A DNA stretch of 64,000 nucleotides, taken from contig WPDH01000349.1 of the NCBI GenBank assembly GCA_019137255.1, positions 1-64,000 on the forward strand, given 5' to 3'. The notes under the pieces are model-generated. The model did not search any database. It worked only from the letters and a program-made list of their open reading frames with translations, and was not told the origin of the DNA. Positions 11,380 to 22,589 of the stretch are shown here, piece by piece. Source of the DNA: Corinectria fuckeliana (taxonomy: Eukaryota > Ascomycota > Sordariomycetes > Hypocreales > Nectriaceae). Both the position numbers and the translations under genes were made by a program. Position 1 is the first letter of the stretch. Every line of letters starts with the position of its first letter.

Positions 11380-11845
11380 TTATCGCTTCCCCTTGCTGGC
11401 AGATCCTTTGTTCTTGGCGGCCTCCTTCTCTGCCTTGGTCTGGTCGACGAACTCCTTCATAATCTGATGCAGATCCGGGTTCTTTCGTGCGAGCAGCAGG
11501 ACATCGTCTGTGGTGACAGTGCTACGCCCAGCGTGGTTGCTGAAGCTCTCCAAGTCGGTGGCCACGTTCTCTGCGGGCATGTCAGTCGGCAAGGCTCTGG
11601 TCAAAAGGGGGCCAAAGCTATGGCTCACCCATTTGCGTCCAAACGAGCTCCGTCAAGGCGCCAATGAACTGTGGCGTGGCATTGCGGTTGCGCTTGAGGG
11701 ATTCTTCATCGACCATCTGGCCGATGGCGTACCACAGGGCAGCCTTGAGGCGCTGTGGCGGGATCGGTCAGTTTGCGGATTTGTGACGTAGTCGGGAGCA
11801 CCGGCTTCATACCTCGCGGTCTTCGTCGCTGGATGCATCGGCCAT
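11380..11845 (-). CDS. mhf1: CENP-S / MHF1 histone-fold protein
   Basis: Three short exons on the minus strand (11813-11845, 11629-11752, 11380-11570) give 115 residues. The protein has the CENP-S/MHF1 histone fold: RLKAALWYAIGQMVDEESLK, NATPQFIGALTELVWTQ, ENVATDLESFSNHAGRST and TTDDVLLLARKNPDLHQIM, followed by a basic Lys-rich tail. CENP-S pairs with CENP-X (MHF2). The tetramer is part of the inner kinetochore, and with FANCM/Fml1/Mph1 helicase it acts at stalled forks and crossovers. Codon phases are consistent through both introns, and the length fits the family (about 110 residues). The peroxidase gene lies upstream on the same strand, about 670 bp away, with no sign of co-transcription. 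Confidence 0.9.
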
Positions 11846-12517
11846 TGTTGGCGAGACGACACTCGATACGCGCTTTCGATGTTCGTTGATCAAGGTGAAG
11901 TTGAGAGGTGAACTTGGGAGGTGGAGTCCTGGGAATAATAGCCTTCCAAGGCGCCAACCGTGCTGCGGCGACGCGTCGCGGGGTATCCAAGTCACTAATT
12001 AAGGTATCCCACTAGAAATGGCGGGGTCGTACAAAGTACAGCGGCCGTTTTAAACAGACTCCATCCAACATTGAAGCTAACGTTCCACCTGAGTGAGATA
12101 CGGTAAACAACCTGGAGCACGATAAGAACCGCTTCCCAGAGGCCTTGGTCTAAAGAATCGCCCAAGGTGGGAAGTCCTTTGGAATTTTCAAGTAGGTACT
12201 CTTGTGGCTTGATAGAGGACGCGAGGCCTCGAGAGGAGAGCCTGCTTTTCATTCATAACCAAGAAAATAGCTTAGGGTGTTATCATTCAAGTGCTTTTGT
12301 ATCAAGTATAGTAGTTGTATCCTGTGACTGCTGTAGACGTTGGCGCACCAATCATTGATCTCTCTATTGCTGCGCGTCTTCCTTTGAGAGCAGTTGACAT
12401 CAGCACCCTTAGATGAAATGGAATGGAGTCGGCAAAATACGGATGATAGAATTAGTCTTGTTACATAGCCAGTAGCTTGCTCGAGTAAGGACAAATCAAA
12501 CCTCACTTGCTTTATAC
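11846..12517. other. Intergenic, CENP-S promoter and peroxidase 3' region
   Basis: This 672 bp gap lies between two minus-strand genes. It presumably contains the CENP-S promoter near 11846 and the peroxidase 3' untranslated region near 12517. No other feature is supported. Confidence 0.55.
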
Positions 12518-14104
12518 TCAGAAGGAAACACATGTGCCTCCAATCTCATTGACGCTCTTGAAGCTGTCCGACATGTCCCCATTGCTCACATCAACGTGAG
12601 CCTCGCTAGCTAGTCCCCCTCCAATCGTATGCTCGGCAGTAAAGAAGGTGTATCCTCCGGCCCGGTTACCCTTGTTGAGGTTGATGGTGGTGCTCTTGAG
12701 GGCTGGTATCGGGCTATCTGACTGAGGGACCTTGTAGGAAATGGTTGCCCGGGTGCTTTGACTCAGTCTGTCGTTACGGATAGCGGCCACCACCGTCAGT
12801 TTCCCGCTAGATCCGAGACAACTCTGGGGCTGCTGGAGAAACACAGCGTCTCGTAAGCGGTACTCCTTGCCGTTGTTGTCGTACAACTTTTGGCCTCCAT
12901 TGACGTATCTGACGGTCACGACGAATGAAGAAATGCCCGACGAGGCGGGGATCTTAGCTTCGATGGGAAAGAAGGCAAATATATCGTCATATCCCCGGCC
13001 TTGATGCTGCGTCCTGGTGGTGATGGAGCAGGACCCGGAGCCACACGTGGAACGTCTTTCTCGATTTCTGTAGGAGATGGTGATGCTTTCGATAGCACTT
13101 TCGGGGAGAGAGGTCGTCCTCACTCGGATGAATCCCGTGAAAAGAAGGTTGGATCCTCCATTCGCGAGTGTGAGCTGTAGGTTTACCGGCTTGACCGCGT
13201 AAGGCGCAATGGGGCGCGTCAGCTCAGTCCTAGATGGAACGGTGTCGATCATCTTCTGCAGGACCGTCCTGCAAGCATCTCGGAACTCGTTCTTGTCCGC
13301 AAGCCTCTTCATCGTGTTGTTCCGGTCGGAGTTGAAGAGCTTGAAGTCGGAGTGCTTGGATATCCTGACCGAAGGGCCAACAACCAGAGGATTTTTGGTG
13401 GCGCCGCTTAGATATTCGGTCACAACCTTGTTGTCGAAGACGGCCGTACTGGAGTCGAGGGCAGCCACGCCGTTTTTGACGCTTCCTGGAGTTACGATAT
13501 CTGCGAACTGGTCTCTGTGAACTCCGCCCAGAGTGTGTCCGCAGGCGGTGACCTGAATCGCCTCCTCGTGAGAGAATCCCATCCGCTCAAAATGCTGCTG
13601 GAACTTGGGCACCGAGTTTTCGGGCTGAGGAACGCCTTTGGCTCCCTTCTTTGTTGCGTCTCTGCGTCCCGCTCGGACTGGCACGGCAGGGCCGCCGCAT
13701 GATCGAACCGAGGTGTAAACGCCCAGGGCGATCAAATCGGACAGGCTGGTTCTCTTGCTGATGAAGGGAGCCATAAACTCCAGCGTTGTCCTGAGTCCCG
13801 GCCCGGCGTTCTCGCCATTGCTGAGCTCGTACTGCAGCGAGGCATCTAGCCCGCCTGCGCCAGAGGAGATGTCTGCGGTCGCCATGTCGTGAAAGGCGGT
13901 GCGCAGCCACTCGGCGGCATTCTGCCGACCGGGCCCTGAGGCTTCGCTACCGCAGGGACTGACTCTAGCTGAGAACTTTCTCGATCGGAAGGACGTGACC
14001 TGGAACATGATCTCTTCCAGCTCGTCGATGTCTGATGGCCATGTCGGATCGGCTATGGCACAGACGACCAAAGAAAGAATGTGAAAGACGGCGAATAAGT
14101 TCAT
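12518..14104 (-). CDS. Secreted class II-like haem peroxidase with C-terminal extension
   Basis: Single-exon gene for 528 residues. A signal peptide (NLFAVFHILSLVVCAIA) is followed by a plant/fungal-type haem peroxidase domain. The distal pocket is AAEWLRTAFHDMATAD (Arg68, His72); the proximal haem ligand is in TACGHTLGGVH (His190), with DLIALGVYTSVRSCGG and PVRAGRRDA between them. Such enzymes use hydrogen peroxide to oxidise phenolics or other substrates outside the cell. The recognisable peroxidase part ends at about residue 260. The remaining roughly 260 residues are Ser/Thr-rich, mostly predicted strand by composition, and match no domain I recognise; I see no WSC pattern. I do not see lignin- or manganese-peroxidase substrate-site residues well enough to name a subclass. 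The gene is divergent from the MARVEL gene, 2.3 kb away. Confidence 0.88.
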   Translation of the reverse strand: MNLFAVFHILSLVVCAIADPTWPSDIDELEEIMFQVTSFRSRKFSARVSPCGSEASGPGRQNAAEWLRTAFHDMATADISSGAGGLDASLQYELSNGENAGPGLRTTLEFMAPFISKRTSLSDLIALGVYTSVRSCGGPAVPVRAGRRDATKKGAKGVPQPENSVPKFQQHFERMGFSHEEAIQVTACGHTLGGVHRDQFADIVTPGSVKNGVAALDSSTAVFDNKVVTEYLSGATKNPLVVGPSVRISKHSDFKLFNSDRNNTMKRLADKNEFRDACRTVLQKMIDTVPSRTELTRPIAPYAVKPVNLQLTLANGGSNLLFTGFIRVRTTSLPESAIESITISYRNRERRSTCGSGSCSITTRTQHQGRGYDDIFAFFPIEAKIPASSGISSFVVTVRYVNGGQKLYDNNGKEYRLRDAVFLQQPQSCLGSSGKLTVVAAIRNDRLSQSTRATISYKVPQSDSPIPALKSTTINLNKGNRAGGYTFFTAEHTIGGGLASEAHVDVSNGDMSDSFKSVNEIGGTCVSF

Positions 14105-16371
14105 ACTGAATGATGTGAGGAAAAATCAACTCAAGGTATGTGAGTGATCATTAATTGACTGGGTTCTCGGGTGTTCGGTTCAGGGGAGCTAGTTGCGAGA
14201 GGGAAAGGAAGAAGAAAAGTCATCGAGAGAATGCAGGGAGCGAGCGCAAGAGCTTTGTGAGGGTTAGAAAACGAGCCTCTCACAGAAGTCAGATGTTGGG
14301 AAAGGAGGTGTTATATGGACTGGAAGCCCACTTGGAGCCCAATGCTAGACATCGTATTCTTTACAGCAGAATGTAGTTGTTGAAACGAGATGTGCATGAA
14401 TACTCTCAAGATGGTCGCTCTCGAAGATGGAAGCTGTGTACTGATCTGCCCCGAATACGGCTTGTTGACTTCGTATTCTTGACAAGCACAACTTCTCAGG
14501 AAGGGATTAGCCCAATGAACTTCCCGGGTGGTTTTCGAGAGTCACAACCTTCGTAAGCATACTGCAGGGGACCTTTGAACGGGATTTTTGTGGAAGTCCG
14601 TATCGCGTTTTCGTACATCTCGACATGCAGTCTCCCGTCCCCATGGCTTGACAGCTATTACACGGAGGGCCAATCTCTCTGCACTGAACCCATCGCCATG
14701 TTTGGAACCACTGAGCTCCAGGTAAATAAGGTAGATTACTTGGAGAGGCAGTGTCCAGCGCGCCAAGCAGTGGTGTGTATGTTGTACAGCTTCCCGTAAT
14801 TGCGACTGGCAGACACGCTTGTTCGCACGTCACACGTGCCTGCTGATCGGTAGCACGAGCGGGAGAGTTCCCGAATTGGTATTTTCGGAGAGAATCCAGA
14901 GTTCTCTTACACTGGAAAGAAAGAAAAAAAAACACTCAATTCTGCGGATGTAACATAGATATAGTCAGGGCAGACCCGGACCCCCGGTGCCGTTACAACC
15001 CGTGGCCGGTTGAACGACAAAGAACCCGGTGGCTTTCGACGTACGACCAGCCGCGGGTGCTGATGCAATGGGTGAGGATGTGATGGCGATTGAAATATAT
15101 TGGCATGGCTGTCGATCCGTATCTGGTGCGTTGCGGTGAAATGCTGCAGACGGCCTCATTATTGTCTGTGCGACTGTGACGGGGCTGAAAATCTCGAGAT
15201 ATTCCGAGATTTGTTGAGCCCAATGAGTGTACTTCTCCATCTCGAGTATCTATGCGTGGTTGGCTTCCGGCTGATGATGAGGCGAGGGAGGTTCGTCGAC
15301 GTTTTTGTTCCATACCATCACCGCCCGGCTTCTAAGTCGCCGTCCCTGTCAATGAGCACGTCCCCGATGCATCAAACCAGCGTCATGGCTAGATTACTAT
15401 ATTGGGCAGTCATCGATGACTCGTCGCGTGTACATAGTTGCTTCAATCACCGGGTGGATGGAGACTCGTTTCCTCCGGATGTGTCGGTCCGCGTGCATTG
15501 AACGAGCAAGCAAATACAATGCTGCATGCGGCCAGGCAGACAGCATGTGGCAGGATCCTCACGGAAATCACTCACCAAAACGCCCAAACAGCCCACGTTT
15601 TTCTTTCGCCTCTCCACGGCAACGAAGAGATCAACAGCAACCGCTGCAGGCCGTTCTCGGCCGGCCCGCATCTTCAAGCCGGCATCCGGGTTGTGTGGAA
15701 GATCGTCCGAGGTTGTTGACATCATGTGCAGAATAACCAGAGACACCGGGCAGGGGCTGTTATCACAGTGCTAATCACTATATATCCTCGGCGAAGTGTG
15801 GCTGTGCGTCATCCGATCTAACCAACCACAAGCCTCAAACGTCCACATTTCTAACAGCATCGGGGTGAGCACTCCAGCCACACATAAAGCAGCCCACACT
15901 GTTTGAAACTGTGAGGCGAAGCACTCACTGTGTTGGTTTAGCATTGGCAGACCTCGCCACTTTGTATTACTGTGCACTTATCTAACCACTTAGAATAGAA
16001 TATCGATCGGGTGAGCCGTTCGTTTCAGAGACAGCTCGTCCAGTGTGGCTGACTTGTTGCTGCGGGCGCCTGTCTACGTAATGCACGTCAGCAGCTCTCA
16101 AGCCAAAACCCTCTGTCTCTCTCTCTCTCTCTCTACTATGATCTTCTCATTGCCACATGCAACTCGCAGCACAGCATCTGCGTCTTCCATTATTCCATTG
16201 TGTGGTGCTATTCTTCTTCCAATCTTCATCTCTTCTTTACTTCCATCTCCGCCCTTCAGTAGCAAAGGAAATTGAGCCTCATCGATCTTGAGACATCTTC
16301 CCGGACACTCCCTACTTAGACAGTGAGACACCACGCTATTTACCTTGCACATAAGACAACTCCCTCCCGTC
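14105..16371. other. Divergent intergenic region, peroxidase / MARVEL gene
   Basis: A 2.3 kb gap between divergent genes, large for this half of the window, suggesting long regulated promoters. Short open frames on both strands show no family features. A CT microsatellite (about 16116-16134) and a pyrimidine-rich leader precede the MARVEL start codon, as is common for well-expressed fungal genes. Confidence 0.55.
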
Positions 16372-17332
16372 ATGGCCGCCAAATCCGGCATCGGGCTCAA
16401 GTTCGCCCAGTGGTTCATCCGCGGCGTGCAGTTCGCCTGCGCAGCCCTCATCCTCGCCATCTACTCATACTTCCTCGCGACCCTGCACAACCACAAGCTG
16501 TCCATCAGCGGCACCATCCGCGCCGTCGAGGGCGTGTCTGGCATCGCCGTCCTCTACACGCTCGCCGGCCTGCTGGTCCTCTGCTGCCTCGCCGGCCGCA
16601 CTCTGTCGTCGTTCATCGCCATCCTCCTGGACGTTGCGTTCATCGGCGCCTTCATCTACGTCGCCGTGGCCAACAAGGACGGCTCCAGCGACTGCACTGG
16701 ATACCTCGACACGCCCTTCGGTCGCGGAAAGGCAGGACAAAAGGCCAAGGGGAGCGATGGCTTCACAGCTCTCCCCAGCTTCAGGGTCGCCTGTAGGCTG
16801 CAGTCTGCCTGCTTGGCCCTTGCCATCATCGCAATGTAAGTCCTCGACCAATGCCGCCCAACCCAACATGCGATTTCCCAACTTACACACCACCAGCATC
16901 TTCTTCGTCTTTTCCATCCTCATGGAAGTCGCCCTCGCCCGCCACCACAACCGAGAGAAGCGCTTCGGCCCAAGCCCCCAGAACAACTACACCTCGGGCT
17001 ACGGCCCCAAAGGCGGCTTCTTCGGCGGCCTCTTCAGGCGCAAGAAGGACCACACCCCCGAGGAGGGCGGCATTCTCCCGGAGCACACGACACCGGACCA
17101 GCTCGAAGTCGCGCGCCAGAGCCACGCCACCGAACGCACTGCTGTCAATGACGACCAAGAAGACGGCATTTACAAGTACGAGGCCGGCTACGGGTATCCG
17201 CAACCCCAGGCCAGCGCCTACGGACGACAGGATGGCTACGGCCAGATCCACTACCCCGAGCCCGAGGATCACGCCACGCGCCCGCATCAGCAGAACTACC
17301 GGTATGATGATGGTGTCTACGACCGCACTTAA
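16372..17332 (+). CDS. MARVEL-domain membrane protein
   Basis: Two exons (16372-16835, 16897-17332) encode 299 residues. The N-terminal half has four membrane helices in MARVEL order: about residues 16-37 (GVQFACAALILAIYSYFLA), 55-74 (VLYTLAGLLVLCCLAG), 78-100 (FIAILLDVAFIGAFIYVAVA) and a fourth crossing the splice junction (LALAIIAMIIFFVFSILME). The loop before helix 4 has the usual cysteine (SDCTGYLDTPF). The C-terminal half is a cytosolic, Gly/Tyr/Pro-rich and acidic tail (YGYPQPQASAYG type). MARVEL proteins in fungi sit in plasma-membrane or vesicle domains; the exact role here is unknown. It is convergent with ham-2 downstream. Confidence 0.88.
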
Positions 17333-17803
17333 GGGACGATTTGTCTTGATGATTTCTACTCGGGTTACGTGAGGAAAAATGAAAACGAAGTGCCACAGAT
17401 TGAGATACCCAGCATGTTGCTGACCAGCTGAACAAGCCAGTCGCAAACGAGCATCTAAGTTACAAACCTGATAGACAGGACATATATGTCCCTTATAATG
17501 CTTAATGAATTTCTATAATATCTGGACTCAAGCCGTGAAATGTCGGTCGTAGTAGTCAGTATGCTGTAGGGACCCTTGTTTTGCTCTCCATGGAAGACGT
17601 GAGGCCTCTAACTCAGTTGTGTAGGAATTGTTATTATGCGAGGTTGTGAGTTAGAATGGTTACTATCCTAAGCTTACTCGTAGATAGACTCGGTCCCTCG
17701 TCAATGTTTATTCCAAGTCCACGTGAGTCGAGCACACGTGAGTCGAGCATGGCCATTAGGCCTAAGACGTCCGTCAAACAAACAAGCCATCTCTCCTTGG
17801 TCC
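17333..17803. other. Intergenic between convergent genes
   Basis: This 471 bp holds the 3' ends of the MARVEL and ham-2 transcripts. A short direct repeat, CACGTGAGTCGAGCA, occurs twice at about 17720-17750. No gene is supported. Confidence 0.6.
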
Positions 17804-20800
17804 CTACGCCCATCCTTCCACGTGTTCCAGCTCGCTCATACCGTCCTCCGCCGTCAGCTCCGTCCAGCTCAGATCCAGCTTTTCCAGCTCCCTCGAGAAA
17901 AAGTCCTGCTCATCCCGCATCGCCGCCCGGATCTCCGGCGCAATCTTCTCGGGGAACCGACGCACGTTGAGCCAGTGCGTCAGGCTACGGAGCGCCTGCT
18001 CCAGGGGTAGCGCCGCGTCCACCTCGGCATCAACGTCGCTGCCCGCGAGCCACTCGTCTCGCAGCTCTGGCCGGCAGTGCAGATAAACCGCCGTTATGAC
18101 CCTCATGTTGCTCTGGCGCCATTTGCGCCCACAGTAGGGGACCTGGTTCTTGAACAGCTTCAACGTGTATAGCCGGAGCTCCTGTTGCGGCACCTTCAGG
18201 GATTTCCGCAGGATGGTCGAAGACTTGTACTGCACCAGCAGAAGGTTCCGATGCGCCTTGTTTTTGCAAATCTTCTGCATCACCCTCAGGTAATTGATAA
18301 GGGAAAAGAAGTTGCGGCGTGAGAAATCAGTAATGGGTTCGGCTGGAAGGGGGTTGACAGGATACCCCAGCTCGTCAACTTCCGGCCTAGTGGAAGCTTG
18401 ACTGTCGCTCTTAGAATCCCCGTCGTCTTCCTGCATCGTATCCGGTTCGGTTGGCGACCGCCGTCTTTTGATCGGTGGTGGCGCGGCTTCATCTTCGCTC
18501 TCTATCTCGACATCCTCATCATCTTGGTCTTGATCTAGCTCTGCCTCTGCCTCTGCCTCTGCGGCCGCCTTGTCCTTAGATCGTGACCGCAGATTGCAAA
18601 AGTGGAAGAAGCTTCCTAGGTCAGGATACTAAGCAAATACCAACAGAAGGGTTCCGGGTACTAACCTATTCTCCACGCGGTCCATCTTGCTATCGACCAC
18701 TTGTTGGATATCCTGATGAGCAAAGAGCTTGAGGACGAGAGGAACGTAGTTAGAGTCCAATAAAAGCTGCGTCAGATACTCAAACTTGAGCACATCTGTA
18801 CGTCTGCATTAGAGAAGGCCTGTCGGGTTCTTGAAGGGGTCGACTCACGAGATAACCTCAACCATTTCAGCAATAGAAGCAGGATGCCAGTCATAGCCTT
18901 GGAGGTGATTTCGCGCGTCCTTGCAGCGTCAACCTCCTCCGGTGACGGCTCTGCGGCTTCTCTCATTCCGTTCTGGCCTGGTATGTCTTGGGGCTTGGGG
19001 CCACCGTTCATGCCGGGATTGTTACCCCGACCCATTCCGGGTGGCATTTGTTGAGGCTGTTGCGCGACAACTGCCGTGACGTTGATGAGTATTGGCCGCA
19101 AAAGAACAATGACGAGAGATTGAAGATGGGGCAGTGCATCGCGCTACAAGGTTGTCAGCAAGGGGTTTCCAGGAACACATTGTGGGATACACACATAGAA
19201 CCTCTCCACGGCAACCAGTCGTTGCTTGTCTCGCTCGCTTAGTAGTTCTGGTCGTGGCCCGTAATCGACTTCCAGCTCTGATACTGGCGGGTTCCTTGCC
19301 TTCTCTTCCAGCTTCTCTTCGGCCCTGAGTTCTCTCAGGACCTCTCGCTCTTCAATCGTCAGCTCGTTGAGATCAAGATCCTCAATATCGTCGTCATCGT
19401 CTTCGGCCTCCCAGCCACGCTCGAACTTGAGAAACCGCTCCCTTTCTTCCCAGAGCTGCCGAGTTGCCCGCGTCATCCTCACTCGAGCCGAGAACAGCTC
19501 ACCGGCCTCCAGGATGGAAGCGGGAATGTCGCTTCCCTCCCACTTGCGACTCACCAGGTCATGATCGATACCAGCAGGGCCCTTTCCGCCCGCACTGTTA
19601 CTGGAAGCGTCGAGGGGTGGGTACATGAAGGGGAAGTTTTGATTTGTCTGGTAGTTCTGTTTTTTACCTCCCTTGCCACCAACTGCGGGCGAGGGTGGTG
19701 GCGAAGGTGCAGGCGTAGCAATATGAACTGGCTGATCGAGGATCGAAGTGCCCCCACTCTGGACGTGAGGCGGTGCCGGAATGATACCATTCGCAGCGTT
19801 GGTCCTGGATGATTGGTTCGGGAGAGGGGGCAGCAGCGAAGTGTTCTCATCTTCTAGGGGTATAAGAGGTTGTGGCGGAACGTAGGCAGGGTATTTGGAG
19901 GTGATTTCCTGTCGGAACACATGGTAGTCCAAGGGCGAGGCAGTGATGGTCTCCTTGTCTCTGCCATCGTTGATCGTTTCACTGGTAGCCTTCTTGACCG
20001 CGGCGAGCTCCTGAGAACCGCCAAACACGAGTAAGATGGATTTCCAGAAGAGTAAGAATATCTATTCCCATTAGCACAATCGCCTCCAAAGCGAATCAGA
20101 AGACTTACTTGAGTGTGCGGCATGAGGTTTTGTTCGTCCCATCGGAGCTTCGAAGTAGCTGTAAGCATGTAGTCCACCAACGAGGGGTTGAGCTCCACTG
20201 TACATCTTGATCAGCAACAAGTAAAGGACGGAAGGATTGTTTGAAACGTACGGAGCTTTCTATAGGTAGAAGACATGTCTTCGGGGTCATTGAGAGTTTC
20301 TTGGATGGCAATATACATGATTGTCATGAGGTTCATTAATTCGTCCTGGGCTTCCTGGAGATTGCCGTGTTGCCCCTGAGGGTCGCCAGACCTGCGACAT
20401 GTTAGCTTGAGAAGTAGAACATGATGGGCCTCGGACAGCTCACCAATGCACTTCAAAGCAGTTCCGGAGCGTCTCCCAGATAACCGGCAGCCCCTCCAGA
20501 GAGGTGAGGCACTCCACGCCGGCCTTGATGGCTTGTAGTTGGGAGATGCTGGCAACAGACTTGTTATCCCCGCTGGTGGCATTTGCCATTGCCGTGTCTC
20601 CCCATCGCCCCAAGACGACATACACCAGCTTCCCGATCGAGGCCGACCTCAGAGCAGCGTCGTTGGACTGGACCCCAGCGATGGCGGCCTGGATGAACCG
20701 CGTCCGGGTATCGTTGTCGGCGTCGTCCCAAGCATTCTGCGCCCGGAACTCATGCTGCCAGTGCCACTCAAAGGCCCTCTGGGCGGAATTGAGGCGCACC

Positions 20801-21183
20801 CACTGCCAGAACTGGTACACGAACCACTCGTCGATCTCCTCCGGGTGCGGCCCCATGTCCGAGTACTCAAAGTCGTAGGCGACGGGGTCGGCCCGGTTGA
20901 ACTCGGCCACGATGCGCCGCAGCTGCATCAGCGAGAGCGAGTCGGTCGGGTTAGGGCCGTTGGGCGGTGGTGGAGCCATGGGTGCGGCGGGAGGAGGCGC
21001 CGACTGCACGGCGTTGCGCTGGAGGCCCGGTCGTGACGGCGGCGCGGGCACGGGGGGAAGGTCGGTCGGTTCGGGCTCGGCGGAGGCGACGTCGGCGACC
21101 TCGCCTGTGTCGGCGACATCGTCGGTAGGCGTCGCCGACTGGGAAGCCTCTTGCGGAGGCCGCGAGGGCCAGAGGTTGCTCAT
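17804..21183 (-). CDS. ham-2: STRIPAK subunit HAM-2 / PRO22 / Far11 (STRIP1/2)
   Basis: This is the striatin-interacting protein of the STRIPAK complex, required for hyphal and germling fusion and sexual development in Neurospora (HAM-2) and Sordaria (PRO22); yeast Far11 acts in pheromone arrest. Seven exons (20444-21183, 20252-20391, 20109-20197, 19195-20061, 18849-19143, 18666-18795, 17804-18611) join in phase to 1022 residues, the family size. The N1221-type domain begins near residue 85 (FNRADPVAYDFEYSD, then EEIDEWFVYQFWQWVR). The DUF3402-type C-terminal half includes ILLLLLKWLRLS, FEYLTQLLLDSNYVPLVLKL and YGR-type basic segments (LFKNQVPYCGRKWRQSNM). A Pro/Ala-rich N-terminus and an acidic (EA)n stretch near residue 770 are low-complexity. 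The last intron uses an AAG acceptor (18612-18614). It lies next to the DUF2011-like gene and close to vib-1, all on one strand. Confidence 0.93.
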
Positions 21184-21662
21184 CGCGTGCGTCGGTGCGG
21201 TTCTCGAAATGGTGGATGGTCTTTAAGAGTGTCTCCGTCCTAAGCTAGGTACAGTAGCTGGCTGGCTGTTTGCTCAGTGCCCCTCCAAAGTCGATTGTGG
21301 GGTTCCCGCATTCACTCCATGCTGACGGTCGTCGTCGCGGCGTTGTATCTGCGTTTGATCGGATCGGCTGGGTCACAGGCGCGGACCTCGTCGCTTTGTT
21401 TGGAGGTCGAGATGCTCGCGTGGACTTTGGGAGTTTGTAGCCTTGGGGATCGTGGTTGGTGGTGACGGGAGCTGACGATGCTCATTGGTGGCCTGGGCGC
21501 CTGGGAATATAGGCCTGAGTTCCACTATGATGAACTGTCCATGGGCAACCTGATGCTCCGCACACGTCACCTTGGACAACCAACATCTACCTAGCTTACA
21601 GAGTGTGAGGTTTCCAATTGGGCATAGAATACCTTGAATATTGAATTTATTAAACCTGGGCT
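21184..21662. other. Intergenic, ham-2 promoter
   Basis: This 479 bp contains the presumed ham-2 promoter and the 3' region of the DUF2011-like gene, both on the minus strand. I see no further feature. Confidence 0.55.
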
Positions 21663-22589
21663 CTAGTCAGAACCCGTCGACTCATCCCCCGAGTCTTCAA
21701 CACCAGCCTCGCCATCCTTGGCCGCCAGTTTCACCTCTTTACTCTTCGCCCTCTTCCTCAGCTTCTTTAACCGGTTCATCCTCTTTTTCTTGTCCTTCGT
21801 GTGCTCTTCCTTCTCCGCGAGCTTCTGCACTTCTGCCTGTTTCCTTTTTTCGTCCGCTTTCGCTCTCTTCCGAAGCAAAATCCGCTGCTTCTTTCCCGGT
21901 TTTGGCTTCTTCTGCTTCGTCGCCTTGTCCTCCTCCTCTTCCTCCTCCTCCGCCGCCGCCGTGTTGCATGTTGACTCTCCCGGTTTTCGTTTGCGTGTGA
22001 CGGCAATCTTTGTCACCTTCCACGGCAGCTCGAGGCCCCAGCCACGGTCCTTGGATCTTGCCATTACCTCGTCTCCGCTCACTGCCGCAAAGGCGTACTG
22101 CTGTCTTTGGTTCGGGGTCAGGTCTGTGACCATGTAATAGGACAAAGGGCGTGGGCGAGCAAGTCCGCCGTCGCCCTGCGGTCCGGCGTCCTCCTCTAGG
22201 ACAATCTTCTGTGAAGGCCGCGTGCTGCTAAACAGGCGAAACGCAAACGTTTCATTACCTGCATCTTCCTCGTCTCCGGCACCAGCTTCGACATCATCGT
22301 CCTGGCCCATTACCTCGTCAACATTCGACTGGTGTTCTAGGAGCTGAGAAGGAGCCGTGACAGCATCCCGCGGCTGGGCGTAGCTCTCATCCAGGCCGAG
22401 CGATCTCGCAATTTGGGCATTCAGCTTCGCCTCTAATTCCGCATCGTAGTCCTCGTCACCACTCTCACTGCCGGCCGAATCATTGAGATCTGCGCGACGA
22501 ACCCTGAACAGAAAAGGTCAGAGCTCAGTCCAGTACACGGTTTGTTGGGGAATTGGGGCATACCTCTTTGCCTCTGGCAGCTCAAACAT
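21663..22589 (-). CDS. DUF2011-like basic/acidic fungal protein
   Basis: A 26-nt first exon (22564-22589, MFELPEAKR) joins exon 2 (21663-22503) in phase to give 288 residues. The sequence begins MFELPEAKRVRRADL, then an acidic segment, a conserved-looking core (ETFAFRLFSSTRPSQKIVLE, and RPLSYYMVTDLTPNQRQQY, GWGLELPWKVTKIAVTRK) and a Lys/Arg-rich coiled-coil-like tail with a poly-Glu run, ending acidic. I recognise this as the fungal family of unknown function DUF2011. Its highly charged tail suggests a nuclear or nucleolar protein, possibly in ribosome assembly, but that is inference. It lies between ham-2 and vib-1 on the same strand, an arrangement that appears conserved in Neurospora. Confidence 0.82.
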
